Program-made: the position numbers and the translations under genes | Notes under the pieces: model-generated | Told to the model about the DNA's origin: nothing | What the model saw: the letters and a program-made list of their open reading frames with translations, nothing else | The model's database searches: none | Shown here: piece after piece, positions 54,677 to 64,000 of the stretch | How the letters are laid out: each line of letters starts with the position of its first letter | Position numbering within the stretch: position 1 is the stretch's first letter | Assembly (NCBI GenBank): GCA_026134085.1 | Contig: JAOQIN010000003.1 | Location: 1-64,000 of the forward strand | DNA: 64,000 bases | Direction: 5' to 3' | Source: Candidatus Methanoxibalbensis ujae | GTDB taxonomy: Archaea; Halobacteriota; Syntropharchaeia; Alkanophagales; Methanospirareceae

Positions 54677-56158
54677 TCATGATGTCTCATCAAGCTCAAA
54701 ATCTGTCAATGTCCGCTGTTTCCTTCGCTCTTCTTTTTTATCTTTTGGCTCCCCATCTCTCAGCTTGGGCTCTCCTCTCTCTCTTTTCTCTCTCTTTTCT
54801 TCTCTCTCCTCTCCACATTTTTCTCTCTTCTCCTCCCCTCTTTCATCACTTTTTTTCACATGCGCTTCTGCCGTCACTGTATCCGCTGCTTTTCTCATCC
54901 ATTTTTTCGCAAAAAATTTCTCCTCTTTTTCATGTTTAAAAATTTCATCAATTTTTGCAAGTATGCGCTCTGCTTTTTCTGAGTCTGTGAGGAGCATTAT
55001 CTCCTCCTTTTTCAGATTTAAATCTGCTGAGATTTCAGCTGCATGTGAGATGTCATTCTCAAAAATGATTTTGAGCAGGGGCATCAGCATGCGAGCGGAT
55101 TTTATGGATATATGAGCGTGTTCGCCTATTTTTCGTGCAAGTTCTTCTGAAAGAGTGTCTGAGCGTCGCCATGAGGGAGGGCGATATTTCTGGAATGTTG
55201 CTGCTGCGCGTTGCTCAGCCACCTCTGCGATGCAAGCCATGAGACTGCTCGCATATTTCCAGAGATGGAAATTCCCAGTTCTTCTTGTGCGACCGATGAA
55301 CTTATCTGCAAGGCGCATGCAGTGCATGCCGAGCGGATGTGCTGCGTGTGAGATGTTCTCATATATCCATCGTTCCACATCTTCAGGAGTCATGTCAAGG
55401 TTTATGAGCATGAGATAAGCATTTTCAGCACTGCATCCGTGGAATATACGGCTCATAACAGTGAATATTGTTTCTTCTCTGTCTCGCTCTGATATTGCCA
55501 TATCTTTAAGCGGTTTTTCAACTGCATAAGCATCTGAAGCGATTGAAGCAGCTGCCTGAAGGTCATTTATTGCAGATCTAAGATCGCCTTTTGCATTTTT
55601 TGCAATTAAACGCAGCACGGATTCGTCTATATTCAGATTTTCTGATTCACATATGTTGCGCAATACACTCATAACTGCATGTTCGCTCAATCTTCTGAAG
55701 CGAATGACTTTGCAATAGCGTCTCAGAGTGCTGCTTATCTTGTGTAAATCGTTTGCTATGAGCACGATCGGCTGCTCACTCCTTTTCACAATCTCGGTTA
55801 TCGCCTTTATGCCTCCTCTGTCCTCCTTTCCATGAATGTTGTCGGCTTCATCGAGGATTATCAGCCTCGTTTTGCCGCCGCCGCTCAGCGTCTCACTTTC
55901 AGCGGCATGCCCCACTATGTTTTTTATGATGTCCGCACTTCGCTTGTCAGATGCGTTGAGCTCAACGAAATCCCACCCCTTCTCAGAGGCGAGTGCGAGT
56001 GCGGCGGAAGTCTTCCCGCATCCAGGCGGTCCGTGAAGGATTGCCGCCCGGTGCTTTGGGAAAGAATCAGCCCACGCACGCAGCTCCTCCACTGCGCTTG
56101 GATTTCCGACAACCTCGCTCAAACGCCTCGGACGATACTTCTCAGCCCACGCCGTCAT
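54677..56158 (-). CDS. rfcL: Replication factor C large subunit
   Basis: RfcL is the clamp-loader subunit that opens PCNA. It has WAEKYRPRRLSEVVGN, the Walker A ILHGPPGCGKTSAALAL, Walker B LIILDEADN, and NDLQAAASI of the sensor 2 region. A long Lys/Glu-rich tail ends with QRTLTDFELDE, which fits a PCNA-interacting (PIP-like) box. Length 493 is normal. The C-terminal tail is encoded by strongly biased CTC/TTC-rich sequence. The gene diverges from the ATP-grasp gene. Confidence 0.95.
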   Translation of the reverse strand: MTAWAEKYRPRRLSEVVGNPSAVEELRAWADSFPKHRAAILHGPPGCGKTSAALALASEKGWDFVELNASDKRSADIIKNIVGHAAESETLSGGGKTRLIILDEADNIHGKEDRGGIKAITEIVKRSEQPIVLIANDLHKISSTLRRYCKVIRFRRLSEHAVMSVLRNICESENLNIDESVLRLIAKNAKGDLRSAINDLQAAASIASDAYAVEKPLKDMAISERDREETIFTVMSRIFHGCSAENAYLMLINLDMTPEDVERWIYENISHAAHPLGMHCMRLADKFIGRTRRTGNFHLWKYASSLMACIAEVAEQRAAATFQKYRPPSWRRSDTLSEELARKIGEHAHISIKSARMLMPLLKIIFENDISHAAEISADLNLKKEEIMLLTDSEKAERILAKIDEIFKHEKEEKFFAKKWMRKAADTVTAEAHVKKSDERGEEKREKCGEEREEKREKRERGEPKLRDGEPKDKKEERRKQRTLTDFELDETS

Positions 56159-56232
56159 TTCGATCTTTCATGTTTCCCGTCTGTTTTCCGGCTCATATTT
56201 CCAGCTCATATCAAACATTAACAGTTCATGTT

Positions 56233-57378
56233 ATGTTAGTAACGATGCGACTGCTTGCAACAGGCTATTCCGTGCGACAGATGGCATGCTCAGGCGCGAG
56301 GGCATCACATGAGATCATCGCTGCCGATGCATTCGGCGATATTGACACAAGAGAATGCTCATATGCATTCACAAAACTGAACTTTCCACTGAATGAAAGG
56401 GAAATAAAACATATTGAGATGATTTCCGAAAATGTTGATGGTATAATTGTGGGTTCAGGGTGCGAAACTGCAAAATTAAGTGAGAAAATTGAGAAGAAAA
56501 TCATAGGTAATCCACCTGATATCATGAAAGAGGCTGCAAATAAGGAGAAACTGTCAGAATATCTGGATGATCTCGGAATACCACACCCGCGAACATACAC
56601 CAAAAGCGACATTTCATCTTCAGCACGGATGAGGTTTCCACTGGTTGCGAAGCCCATATATGGTGGCGGCGGCACATCAAACATCCTGTGCAGGAACGAG
56701 CTGGAGCTGAGGCATGCACTGAAACATAAGAACATCATATTTCAGGAGTTCGTGAAGGGGATGCCAGCAAGCGTATCTGTCATCTCAACAGGCAAAAAGG
56801 CAATTTCTATATGTGTTAATGAGCAATTAATCGGGCTGAAATCGCTGAATTGCACACATCAGTTCGTGTATTGCGGAAATATATCTCCATTAAAGACGAA
56901 ATTTGAGAGAGAGATGTGTGATATTGCGGAGATAATTGTTCTTGAACTTGGATTGATTGGTTCCAATGGTGTTGATTTCATAATTACGGATGATGGATTT
57001 TTTGTTATAGAGGTGAATCCGAGATTTCAGGGCTCTCTGGACACTGTTGAGCTATGCACGGGACTGAATGTTGTGGATGCGCATTTGAAAGCGTGTGGCG
57101 GCGAGCTGATTGAGGGGAATATCAAACTGCGCTCGGTGGATTGTCATGATCTTCATTATGCTGCGAGACTTATAATTTTCGCCGAGCGAAACTGCATTGT
57201 GGCAAAGCAAATGAAGAAAAAATATGATTGCAAATTCATTGCTGATATTCCGCCGAGGGGTCGTGTGTTGAGGAGAGGTGAGCCTCTGGCATCCGGGATA
57301 GGAGTTGGTAACAGCAGAGAAGATGCTTTTGAGGCTGCAATGGATGCCGTTAAAAGTGTTAAGCGGTGTGTGATATGA
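56233..57378 (+). CDS. ATP-grasp ligase (COG2232 type)
   Basis: The N-terminal ATGYSVRQMACSGARASHEI and DAFGDIDTRECSYAF are characteristic of a mostly archaeal ATP-grasp family related to biotin carboxylase. The ATP-binding FPLVAKPIYGGGGTSN, IIFQEFVKGMPASVSVI and the metal-binding FVIEVNPRFQGSLDTVEL motifs are complete. It should join an acid to an amine using ATP, but the substrates are unknown. Two candidate ATGs (56233 and 56245) exist; neither has a ribosome-binding site. Its stop overlaps the next gene's ATG (ATGA). Confidence 0.85.
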   Translation: MLVTMRLLATGYSVRQMACSGARASHEIIAADAFGDIDTRECSYAFTKLNFPLNEREIKHIEMISENVDGIIVGSGCETAKLSEKIEKKIIGNPPDIMKEAANKEKLSEYLDDLGIPHPRTYTKSDISSSARMRFPLVAKPIYGGGGTSNILCRNELELRHALKHKNIIFQEFVKGMPASVSVISTGKKAISICVNEQLIGLKSLNCTHQFVYCGNISPLKTKFEREMCDIAEIIVLELGLIGSNGVDFIITDDGFFVIEVNPRFQGSLDTVELCTGLNVVDAHLKACGGELIEGNIKLRSVDCHDLHYAARLIIFAERNCIVAKQMKKKYDCKFIADIPPRGRVLRRGEPLASGIGVGNSREDAFEAAMDAVKSVKRCVI

Positions 57379-58223
57379 TGTGCTCCCTCCTGCAGATCGC
57401 ACCTACAATCGCGAAGATGTTCGCGATACCGCTGAGCTCTGATGCCGAACCTCTGAACGAGGTGCTGCAGCTTCAAAATCAAAATCAAATTCAAATTCAA
57501 AATCAAAATCAAAATAAAAACAACAGTGATTTTCGCGTTGTTTTGATAGTCATTGACAGCTTTGATTGCAACATATTTAGATCATTTGCATCAGATTTCC
57601 CTGAGATCAACGCACTTGTTGATAGGGGCATACTCCTCCCATGTGATACCGTGAGCACGCACACAACACCTGCAATAGCATCAATCCTCACAGGTCTACC
57701 ACCAGAATCACACGGAATTACAACAGAAAATGATGTTGGGAAATCAAATATTGATTCAATACTTGAGATTATTGATGCTTACGGCTTCAAAACTGCAGCA
57801 ATTTTGGAGGAAAAAGGTGCCGAACCTCTGAAAAACAGGATAAGCCTTGTTTTTCCGGTCAGAGACAGGGAGGACATCATGAGCTATGACAGTGAAGTTG
57901 CGAGAGATGTTATCAGTGCGCTGAGTGATGGTGCTGTGATGATATTTGCACATCTCCGCACGATTGACAGATTTGCACATCGTGCATATGACATGCATGT
58001 TGCTGCGAGGTTCACGGATGCAATTGTCGGCCATATCGTGCGTGCTATCAGAACGACAGACGCAGAGACAATTTTGATCATGTGCGGAGACCATGAGGCA
58101 CACACGCAGAATGAAACGCCAGATGAGGAAGCCCGGGTGCCACTGATCGCAGTGCCGCTCAACACTCAGCTATCAAGCGCAGCGATAAGCATAAGCGATA
58201 AGCTGATGGAGAATCATGACTGA
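57375..58223 (+). CDS. Alkaline-phosphatase-superfamily protein
   Basis: The core starts VVLIVIDSFDCNIF (first metal-binding Asp), then STHTTPAIASILTGLPPESH (nucleophile Thr region) and ends with AETILIMCGDHEAHTQ (DH/H pair), the plan of phosphodiesterase/sulfatase-type alkaline phosphatase enzymes. Residues 32-50 are a Gln/Asn repeat (QNQNQIQIQNQNQNKN) produced by six-base tandem repeats. At 282 residues it is short. Translationally coupled to the ATP-grasp gene, so the two may act on one compound; the substrate is unknown. Confidence 0.75.
   Translation: MMCSLLQIAPTIAKMFAIPLSSDAEPLNEVLQLQNQNQIQIQNQNQNKNNSDFRVVLIVIDSFDCNIFRSFASDFPEINALVDRGILLPCDTVSTHTTPAIASILTGLPPESHGITTENDVGKSNIDSILEIIDAYGFKTAAILEEKGAEPLKNRISLVFPVRDREDIMSYDSEVARDVISALSDGAVMIFAHLRTIDRFAHRAYDMHVAARFTDAIVGHIVRAIRTTDAETILIMCGDHEAHTQNETPDEEARVPLIAVPLNTQLSSAAISISDKLMENHD
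57474..57523. repeat. Six-base simple repeat coding for Gln/Asn
   Basis: About eight units of AAAATC/AAATTC with C spacing (CAAAATCAAAATCAAATTCA...) keep the frame open and encode alternating Gln with Asn or Ile. Confidence 0.8.
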
Positions 58224-58296
58224 AAAATGAAAAAACAGAAAGAGTGAAAAAGAATAAAACATAATAATTTTAAAAAGGGTGGAGGATCCATCAGAT

Positions 58297-59340
58297 ATGC
58301 TGAAAATTGTTTCAGAGCGTAATACGGGAGTGAAAGAAGTAAGGAACAGCAAAACATTTGATATAGTGCGGCGTATGGGGGTGATAACAGCCGACAAAGT
58401 GCGTTTGAAGAGGCATCCAGTGAGCAAACCTGTTACTATTTTCAATCCAGCACTCATGATAGAGGGTGATAAAGCCTCGATATACGGGCGAATAATTCTC
58501 GGTTATTTCACATATGCGAGTGCTGTTGCGGAGATAACTGTTTCGGTGGACGATATACTCTCAGAAACAATATCTGAGAGATATCTGACAGCCGAGATAA
58601 AGCTGATACCCGACAACAGGTTTGACATATGGGGTGTTGAGGACCCCAGGGTCAGCGAGGTTGATGGAAATCTGTTCATGACATACTGCGGGCGCACAGT
58701 AAACTATTTTGACGCATCAAAGCGGGCGAACAGGACATTTCCGATAGCAGCAATACGTGAAAACGGAATATGGAGGAAGACATGCGTTTTCCGTCTTCCA
58801 GTTGAGTTCAGAGACTTTCTTGTGAGCGATAAAGATGCGTTTATATGCAGGGTTGGCGATCGTATAAGGCTTTTCCACCGTCCGCACATGATGGATGAGC
58901 GGTTTTATCTCGCGGCAAGCGAGGTTTCTGATGATGCGCTGCATATGAGAGATCTCACAGAGGTCTCAGTGAGCAACACACACCTCATATGCGAGCGTGC
59001 GAAATTTGAGGAGCGAATAGGATGGGGAACTCCTCCAATAAAAGTGGCGAAGGATGAATATCTTCTGCTGCTACATGGTATAAGCATGGAAATATATCGC
59101 GTGTTCGCTGTTCTGATGAATGAAAATCTGGAAATAACAGCAGTGTCTCCACACTACATAATGGAACCGCGGGAGAACTACGAGGTATATGGAGACAGAC
59201 CGTTTGTTGTATTTCCATGCGGCGCTCAGGTAGTTGACGACGAAATAATCATATCATATGGAGCTGCTGATTCAGCAATAGGATTTGGTGTCATAGATCT
59301 GAGTGAGCTGCTGTCAATCCTCGACTCAAACAGGATATAG
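58297..59340 (+). CDS. GH130-family glycoside phosphorylase/hydrolase-like protein
   Basis: The 347-residue five-bladed beta-propeller matches the GH130 (DUF377) family of mannoside phosphorylases: KPVTIFNPALMIEGD, DIWGVEDPRVSEVDG (catalytic Asp region), LFHRPHMMDERF, RIGWGTPPIKVAKDEYLLLL, and IIISYGAADSAIGFGVIDL. The ATG at 58297 is 12 bases after GGAGGATC. It follows the ATP-grasp/phosphatase-like pair on the same strand. The true substrate in this archaeon is unknown; mannoside or compatible-solute turnover are possibilities. Confidence 0.88.
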   Translation: MLKIVSERNTGVKEVRNSKTFDIVRRMGVITADKVRLKRHPVSKPVTIFNPALMIEGDKASIYGRIILGYFTYASAVAEITVSVDDILSETISERYLTAEIKLIPDNRFDIWGVEDPRVSEVDGNLFMTYCGRTVNYFDASKRANRTFPIAAIRENGIWRKTCVFRLPVEFRDFLVSDKDAFICRVGDRIRLFHRPHMMDERFYLAASEVSDDALHMRDLTEVSVSNTHLICERAKFEERIGWGTPPIKVAKDEYLLLLHGISMEIYRVFAVLMNENLEITAVSPHYIMEPRENYEVYGDRPFVVFPCGAQVVDDEIIISYGAADSAIGFGVIDLSELLSILDSNRI

Positions 59341-59347
59341 GCGTGAG

Positions 59348-60487
59348 TCAGTGATGTTGCTGTTCTTCACTGTCAAATGCTCGCAGAAGCTCTTTCTGCC
59401 GTCTGCTGAGTTTTTTGGGCACGCGCATCTTGAGCTTCACAAGCATGTCGCCGCGATGTCTGGGGTTTTTTATTGAGGGCATGCCCTTTCTTTTCACCCT
59501 TATCACAGAATCAGGGTCTGTTCCGGGGGGAATCTTCACATGCACATGATCTCCATCTATTGTTCTGACTCTTATCTCGTCGCCGAGTGCGAGCTGAGCG
59601 AATCTCACGGGCACTTCACAGATGAGGTCGTCGCCTATACGCTTGAAATGCGGATCCTCTCTCACCTTGACAACTACGAAAAGATCGCCGGGAGGTCCAC
59701 CTGAAGTTCCTGCGGCTCCCTCTCCCGCAATTTTCAGATGCATACCATCCATAACTCCAGCTGGAATGTGAATGCGAATGCGCTTCCTCCTCTCACGGCG
59801 ACCGCTGCCACCGCACACATCACATCGTCTCTCAACTATATTTCCGCTGCCACGACAGTTCGGGCATTGGGTGATTGAGATGAAATGTGAGAATCCGTAA
59901 TGCTGTTCCCTCCGGAGCTGACCTGTGCCGCCGCATGTGGGGCATGTGCGCAATCCTCCGGGAGCAGCGCCTGATCCTCCGCAAACATCGCATACCTCCT
60001 CCTTCAACACTTCTATGTCCCTCTCAACGCCTCTCGCAGCCTCTTCAAGGCTTATCTCCACCTCACAATACACATCTGCTCCCTTCCTCGCAGCCTCCCC
60101 TCTCTCCCGCTCACGCCATCTTATAAAATCCTCAAACAGCGAGCCTCTGCCAAATCCAAAATCAAATCCGAAATCCCTGAAAAAATCGCCGAATATGTCT
60201 TCAATGTCGCTGAACCTCGTGAACTTTGACCAGTCAAATCCCCCAGGACCGAAATCCACGGCTTCATGTCCATATCTGTCGTAGGCAGCACGCTTCTCAG
60301 GATCAGAAAGCACCTCATACGCCTCAGAAATCTCCTTGAACTTCTCCTCTGCCTCCTTTGGATTGTCCTTGTTCAGATCAGGATGATACTTCTTCGCAAG
60401 TCTTCTGAACGCTCGCTTTATCTCCTCCTGCGATGCATCCCTGCTCACACCAAGAATCTCATAGTAATCCTTCTTCCTGCTGCTCAA
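59348..60487 (-). CDS. dnaJ: Chaperone protein DnaJ
   Basis: This is a full-length type A DnaJ: J domain with [14 protein letters not shown] and the HPD motif in [10 protein letters not shown], a Gly/Phe-rich region ([11 protein letters not shown]), four zinc-binding CxxCxGxG repeats ([32 protein letters not shown]) and the C-terminal substrate-binding domains. It stimulates the DnaK ATPase. dnaK and grpE are not in this window, which is unusual as they are often adjacent. Length 379. Confidence 0.95.
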   Translation of the reverse strand: MSSRKKDYYEILGVSRDASQEEIKRAFRRLAKKYHPDLNKDNPKEAEEKFKEISEAYEVLSDPEKRAAYDRYGHEAVDFGPGGFDWSKFTRFSDIEDIFGDFFRDFGFDFGFGRGSLFEDFIRWRERERGEAARKGADVYCEVEISLEEAARGVERDIEVLKEEVCDVCGGSGAAPGGLRTCPTCGGTGQLRREQHYGFSHFISITQCPNCRGSGNIVERRCDVCGGSGRRERRKRIRIHIPAGVMDGMHLKIAGEGAAGTSGGPPGDLFVVVKVREDPHFKRIGDDLICEVPVRFAQLALGDEIRVRTIDGDHVHVKIPPGTDPDSVIRVKRKGMPSIKNPRHRGDMLVKLKMRVPKKLSRRQKELLRAFDSEEQQHH

Positions 60488-60638
60488 CTCCTCTCGCCCC
60501 TATCCTCCCTCTATTTGATCATATTTTCCACCTTTCCACCTGACATTTTCCGCGGCTCTCTCCGCTGACATATAAACTTCAATTTCAAATTTCAAATAAA
60601 TTTCCCGCTGGCTTCATCACGCCATTGGCATGAGATGG

Positions 60639-61214
60639 TTAAGAATTATGTCTGTGAGACAAATCATGCGCATTTTCTTTGCTTTCTGCATTGCTCACAA
60701 TTACTTTTATCTTTTTCTTCAGAACAGGAACGAGCTTTTTTACGACAAGTTCACCATCTCTCTCAATCCTGTATTTGTTCACCGGCACATCAGGAACGTC
60801 GCCGTTCACCTCATATATGTAAAATCCATTTTCGCCGTTTATAGAAACAATGAACTCCTTCTCATCTATTTTCCTCACACCAATCCCCGAAACTTCTTTC
60901 AGAACATCCAAGACACTCTTTCCCTTCTCCACTTTTACCTCGTAATCTTCGCCAAACACATCCAGAATCTCATATAATCTGTCTTTATTGATGCTTAACA
61001 CTCTCGTCCTTCCGAATTCTTCGGATACAACGAGTCCTGCATCTTCCAATATACGCACATGTTTGGCTGCTACAGGCACTGAGATACCTATTTCCTGAGC
61101 AAGCCCCGTGATGTGATATTTGCGGTGCATCAGCAGCTTTAGCATCTCCATTCTCGTCTTGCTGCTGATCGCCTTGAACATCTCTATATTCATATCGCTC
61201 ACATTTCTTTCCAT
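60639..61214 (-). CDS. Winged-helix regulator with an archaeal C-terminal domain
   Basis: An ArsR-like HTH lies at residues 10-70 (MFKAISSKTRMEMLKLLMHR, then GISVPVAAKHVRILEDAGLV). A basic-acidic C-terminal domain of about 100 residues follows, with NGENGFYIYEVNGDVPDVPV, of a type seen only in archaeal regulators. Ligand unknown. The start (61214, or ATG at 61193) overlaps the end of the ADP-ribosylglycohydrolase gene by up to 16 bases, so they are probably co-translated. Confidence 0.8.
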   Translation of the reverse strand: MERNVSDMNIEMFKAISSKTRMEMLKLLMHRKYHITGLAQEIGISVPVAAKHVRILEDAGLVVSEEFGRTRVLSINKDRLYEILDVFGEDYEVKVEKGKSVLDVLKEVSGIGVRKIDEKEFIVSINGENGFYIYEVNGDVPDVPVNKYRIERDGELVVKKLVPVLKKKIKVIVSNAESKENAHDLSHRHNS

Positions 61215-62146
61215 AACTTGTGTAAGTTATCTGCCAATTGTCTTATATAACTTTGGCGTTCAAGATCTGTGAGCCAGTAATCCGGAATTTCAGAAACGGT
61301 GTGGAATGCTCCGCTTATCGCGCCTGTCATCGCAGCGATCGTGTCCGTGTCGCCGCCGACGCTTATCGCAAATTTTATGCTCTCCACGAAATTTTCTGTG
61401 TGGAGGAAGGAAAATATGGCTGTGGGAACTGAGTTCAGCGCTTCTATTCCGTTCCCGAGCTCACTGATGACGCGCTTCCTGACTTCATCATCATGTCTCT
61501 CCATGCGCAGGATCTCCTCAATTCTGCTCAGTTTTTCCATGTATGAGGAGGAGATGGGCGCTTCCTTCAACGCACGCAGCATCTTGAGCCTCTCACCGCC
61601 TGTATCGCTTCTCACAGCGAGTGCGACCGCATATGCCTGAAGCGCGGCACCTTCCTTCGCGAGTTGATGTGCATGTGTTATGAGGCTTGATTCATATGAG
61701 ACCTCCACAAGCTTGTTCACATCGTCGTGATAAAGCAGGCCAACAGGCACAACACGCATCGCCGCACCGTTTCCGTATGAGCCCTCACCGCCGAAAAGCG
61801 AGAGAGATGCCTCCCTCCACCTCTGACATCCGATGCGACGGAGAATTCTGAAGACTTCCTCAGTCCCCGGGCCGTATCCCCTGCTCCCATCGTAGTTTCG
61901 CAAAAACTGCATCGCCATGTGCTCACCGTTGAATCCTCTGCACGCGATGAGCGACTCCGCAACCCCTATCATCATTTCAGTATCGTCTGTGTATCTGCCA
62001 GAAACCATTTTCCATCCTCTTTCATCATATAAACGTGCTGCACGCTCGCCGCTGAATCCCTCAACAGGCGCCCCTATCGCATCGCCAACCGCAGCACCAA
62101 GCATCGCACCTTCAAACTTCCTCAGCAGAATTTCATCGCCTGTCAT
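61199..62146 (-). CDS. ADP-ribosylglycohydrolase (DraG/ARH family)
   Basis: The family hydrolyses ADP-ribose from proteins or related conjugates using a binuclear Mg site. Ligand motifs are clear: GAMLGAAVGDAIGAPVEG, SGRYTDDTEM (TDDT), and the C-terminal VGGDTDTIAAMTGAISGA (GGDxDT). GSYGNGAAMRV is also typical. Length 315. It lies upstream of an HTH regulator on the same strand, and the two may form a small operon. Confidence 0.92.
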   Translation of the reverse strand: MTGDEILLRKFEGAMLGAAVGDAIGAPVEGFSGERAARLYDERGWKMVSGRYTDDTEMMIGVAESLIACRGFNGEHMAMQFLRNYDGSRGYGPGTEEVFRILRRIGCQRWREASLSLFGGEGSYGNGAAMRVVPVGLLYHDDVNKLVEVSYESSLITHAHQLAKEGAALQAYAVALAVRSDTGGERLKMLRALKEAPISSSYMEKLSRIEEILRMERHDDEVRKRVISELGNGIEALNSVPTAIFSFLHTENFVESIKFAISVGGDTDTIAAMTGAISGAFHTVSEIPDYWLTDLERQSYIRQLADNLHKLWKEM

Positions 62147-62159
62147 TATGCTCTGTTAT

Positions 62160-62228
62160 GAACGAACAGTGAAATAGTGATAGTGAAATAGTGAAATAAC
62201 GAAATAACGAAATAGCAAAATAAATAGC
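62160..62228. repeat. Run of GAAATAGT/GAAATAAC units
   Basis: Six to seven loosely repeated 8-9-base units (GTGAAATA, ACGAAATA) fill the divergent gap between the ADP-ribosylglycohydrolase gene and the TIM-barrel gene. Confidence 0.6.
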
Positions 62229-62235
62229 GAATTCC

Positions 62236-63006
62236 ATGCTTTTTTATCAAAAAAACCGCTTTTCAGATATGGCACGCAGGATACCGAGATTGATGTTGGG
62301 CACCTCGCCCTTCATAGGGGCTGCGCAGTTTGGCAGGAGAGCACATGAATATCGCATGAGATTTTTCCATAACGAAGAAAACATGGTGGAAATTTTTGTG
62401 AAATCAGCAGAATATGGTGTGAAGGCTGTGCAGTTGATTGTTTATGAGCCTCTTGTCAATGCCCTGAAAAGGGCTGAAATGGATACGGGCGATGATTTTT
62501 TTGTTGTTGCAACAGTGACAGGCAGCAGATTTGAGCATGATTTGAGTGTTTTGGAGGACATCAATCCCGAAATTATCGCAGTTCATGCGCTTTTCTGCGA
62601 TTCACTTGACGAGCGGATAGGGGGATGGACCGCGAAAATAAGAGATGTTGGAGCAATTCCAGCTGCGGCAACACATATTCCTGGAGACACGATACCCGAA
62701 ATGGACAGAGCAGGGTATGATGTTGAGTTCTACCTCGCACCGCTGAACCCTGTGGGGTATGCGATGCTTCCTGACTTTGAAAGTGCGATAAGAGCTATTA
62801 AAATGACTGATAAGGGAATAATAGCGATAAAGCCGCTCGCAGCCGGAAATATCAGGCCGGATCGTGAGGTGTTTTCCTTCATATTCAAATATGCGGATGC
62901 TGTGAGTGTGGGCGTAACATCAGATGGCGAGATGAGGGAGACATTTTCGGCTGCCCGCGCCGCAGAGGCGAAAGACGAGCGCAACTGGAGGGTGACTGAG
63001 ATATGA
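62236..63006 (+). CDS. Uncharacterised TIM-barrel-like protein
   Basis: The chain has alternating beta strands and helices with RLMLGTSPFIGAAQFGRRAH at the start, ALKRAEMDTGDDFFVVATVT, INPEIIAVHALFCDSLDERI and KMTDKGIIAIKPLAAGNIRP near the end, recalling aldo-keto-reductase-like barrels though the catalytic tetrad is not evident. Starts at 62236 or, more likely, the ATG at 62269 (MARRIPRL). It overlaps hisC by four bases (ATGA), so it may be linked to amino acid metabolism. Confidence 0.65.
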   Translation: MLFYQKNRFSDMARRIPRLMLGTSPFIGAAQFGRRAHEYRMRFFHNEENMVEIFVKSAEYGVKAVQLIVYEPLVNALKRAEMDTGDDFFVVATVTGSRFEHDLSVLEDINPEIIAVHALFCDSLDERIGGWTAKIRDVGAIPAAATHIPGDTIPEMDRAGYDVEFYLAPLNPVGYAMLPDFESAIRAIKMTDKGIIAIKPLAAGNIRPDREVFSFIFKYADAVSVGVTSDGEMRETFSAARAAEAKDERNWRVTEI

Positions 63007-64000
63007 GAGGAGTGCGTGAGTGTCTCAAGCATGTCACGGAATACAAGCCTGGCAAAACTGTGAAGGGTGCGATAAAGCTGAGTTCAAATGAGAACCCGCT
63101 TGGAACGAGCAGGGAAGTTGTCAGTGCGCTTTCTGAGATGCTGAGATATGAGATAGACCTCAGCAGATATCCCTGGTATGAGCGGGAGGATGTTCTGCGT
63201 GAGGAGATTGCTGCATATCTGCATCGCTTTCATCATGTGCGCATTCCGAAGGAGAACATAGTCATAGGTGCAGGCTCGGACGGCATTCTTGACACACTCA
63301 CCAGAATTTTCATGGAGGTGAACACAAACGCTGTCATACCGATACCGACATTCTCGCTTTATGAGTCTCTCGTTCTCCTCTCAGGAGGATATCCCGTATT
63401 CGTGTCTCGCATAAAAGGGGACAATTCTTTCCGAATTTCCGCTGAATCTCTCATAAGCGCAAGCGATGAGCGCACGAAGATGCTTTTCCTATGCTCGCCA
63501 AACAACCCCACCGGGGATTCTGTCGGGAAGAAAGATATGATGAGCATTGTTGAACAGTTTGACGGCATTATCATCATAGATGAGGCTTATGCTGAGTTTG
63601 CATATCATTCTTTCATTGATATGCCGCTGAAATATGAGAACATTGTTGTGACTCGCACATTTTCAAAGGCTTTTGCGCTTGCAGGACTTCGCATAGGCTA
63701 TGCAGTTCTTCCTGACTGGCTTGTGAGCACATTTAAAAAGACGTCTCTCCCATTCAGCGTGAACAGTGTTGCGATAGAAGCAGCTATAATCGCACTTCAT
63801 GATTATGAGCATCTGCGCATGAGCATAGAGCATGTGAGGCGTGAGAGAGAGTTTCTGAAAGCGGGACTGAGTGAGCTCCTCAATGTTTATGACTCGGATG
63901 CGAACTTCCTGCCTGTTGATGTGTCGCCAATGAAATCAGCATTCGTCTGCGATGAACTTCTGAGCCGCGGAATAATCGTGAGAGACTGCTCATCATTCAG
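63003..64000 (+). CDS. hisC: Histidinol-phosphate aminotransferase, 3' end outside the window
   Basis: The PLP-dependent enzyme catalyses the glutamate-linked step of histidine synthesis. Visible motifs are KLSSNENPLGTSREV, the GAGSDGILDTL cofactor loop, CSPNNPTGDSVG, IIIDEAYAEFAY, and TRTFSKAFALAGLRIGYAV with the PLP-binding Lys. The ATG at 63003 overlaps the previous stop. About 330 codons are present; the last 20-30 are missing. Confidence 0.92.
   Translation, partial: MRGVRECLKHVTEYKPGKTVKGAIKLSSNENPLGTSREVVSALSEMLRYEIDLSRYPWYEREDVLREEIAAYLHRFHHVRIPKENIVIGAGSDGILDTLTRIFMEVNTNAVIPIPTFSLYESLVLLSGGYPVFVSRIKGDNSFRISAESLISASDERTKMLFLCSPNNPTGDSVGKKDMMSIVEQFDGIIIIDEAYAEFAYHSFIDMPLKYENIVVTRTFSKAFALAGLRIGYAVLPDWLVSTFKKTSLPFSVNSVAIEAAIIALHDYEHLRMSIEHVRREREFLKAGLSELLNVYDSDANFLPVDVSPMKSAFVCDELLSRGIIVRDCSSF

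Overview
The window is from an archaeon, most likely a euryarchaeote of the methanogen / Archaeoglobus / ANME side of the tree; I cannot fix the order. Supporting genes are the RNase P subunit Rpp21, SRP54, an Sm-like protein followed by ribosomal protein eL37, the clamp-loader large subunit RfcL with a PCNA-binding tail, a two-domain tRNA-splicing endonuclease, archaemetzincin, isopentenyl phosphate kinase, archaeal NMN adenylyltransferase, Dph2, and the archaeal early shikimate pair (ADH synthase and 3-dehydroquinate synthase II). An intron-containing initiator tRNA and TATA boxes upstream of genes agree.

Layout. 1-23.4 kb is ordinary archaeal chromosome: a TPR protein, flavin prenyltransferase UbiX beside isopentenyl phosphate kinase, NAD, diphthamide and aromatic amino acid biosynthesis genes, the Sm/eL37/tRNA-Ser unit, and a hydrogenase block (hypD, hypC, hypF, a maturation protease, and large and small [NiFe] subunits). 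47.9-64 kb is again chromosome: SRP54, a bacterial-type RuvC, NadA, intron-containing initiator tRNA-Met, RfcL, an ATP-grasp / phosphatase-like / GH130 run, DnaJ, an ADP-ribosylglycohydrolase and hisC (cut by the window end).

Between them, 23.7-46.5 kb looks different. Almost every gene is on the minus strand, many are broken, and most intergenic gaps carry a 67-98 bp imperfect palindrome that begins with ...AAC and ends with GTT... . The best one (38072-38140) begins GCTTAAC and ends GTTGGGC, matching both outer core boxes of integron attC sites, with an 11-bp perfectly paired inner stem. Nine sites keep both AAC and GTT ends and several more are degraded. The arrangement 'gene(s), shared subterminal hairpin, palindrome, next gene' is that of an integron gene-cassette array. 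No integrase is visible, so this is best described as a cluster of attC-like sites lacking an integrase, inside an archaeal chromosome. The cargo is typical of cassettes: two MNT/HEPN toxin-antitoxin pairs, a TaqI-type restriction-modification pair, several CPBP (CAAX-type) intramembrane proteases, a presenilin-like protease, SAM methyltransferases (one fused to a CPBP protease), DNA glycosylases, metallo-hydrolases and small membrane proteins. Decayed cassettes include relics of a diphthine-ammonia ligase-like gene, a flavoprotein and an EEP nuclease.

A second genome-wide oddity is the large number of exact two- or three-copy tandem duplications of 13-21 bp in the chromosomal flanks, some in frame inside hypF and endA. 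I saw none in the cassette region.
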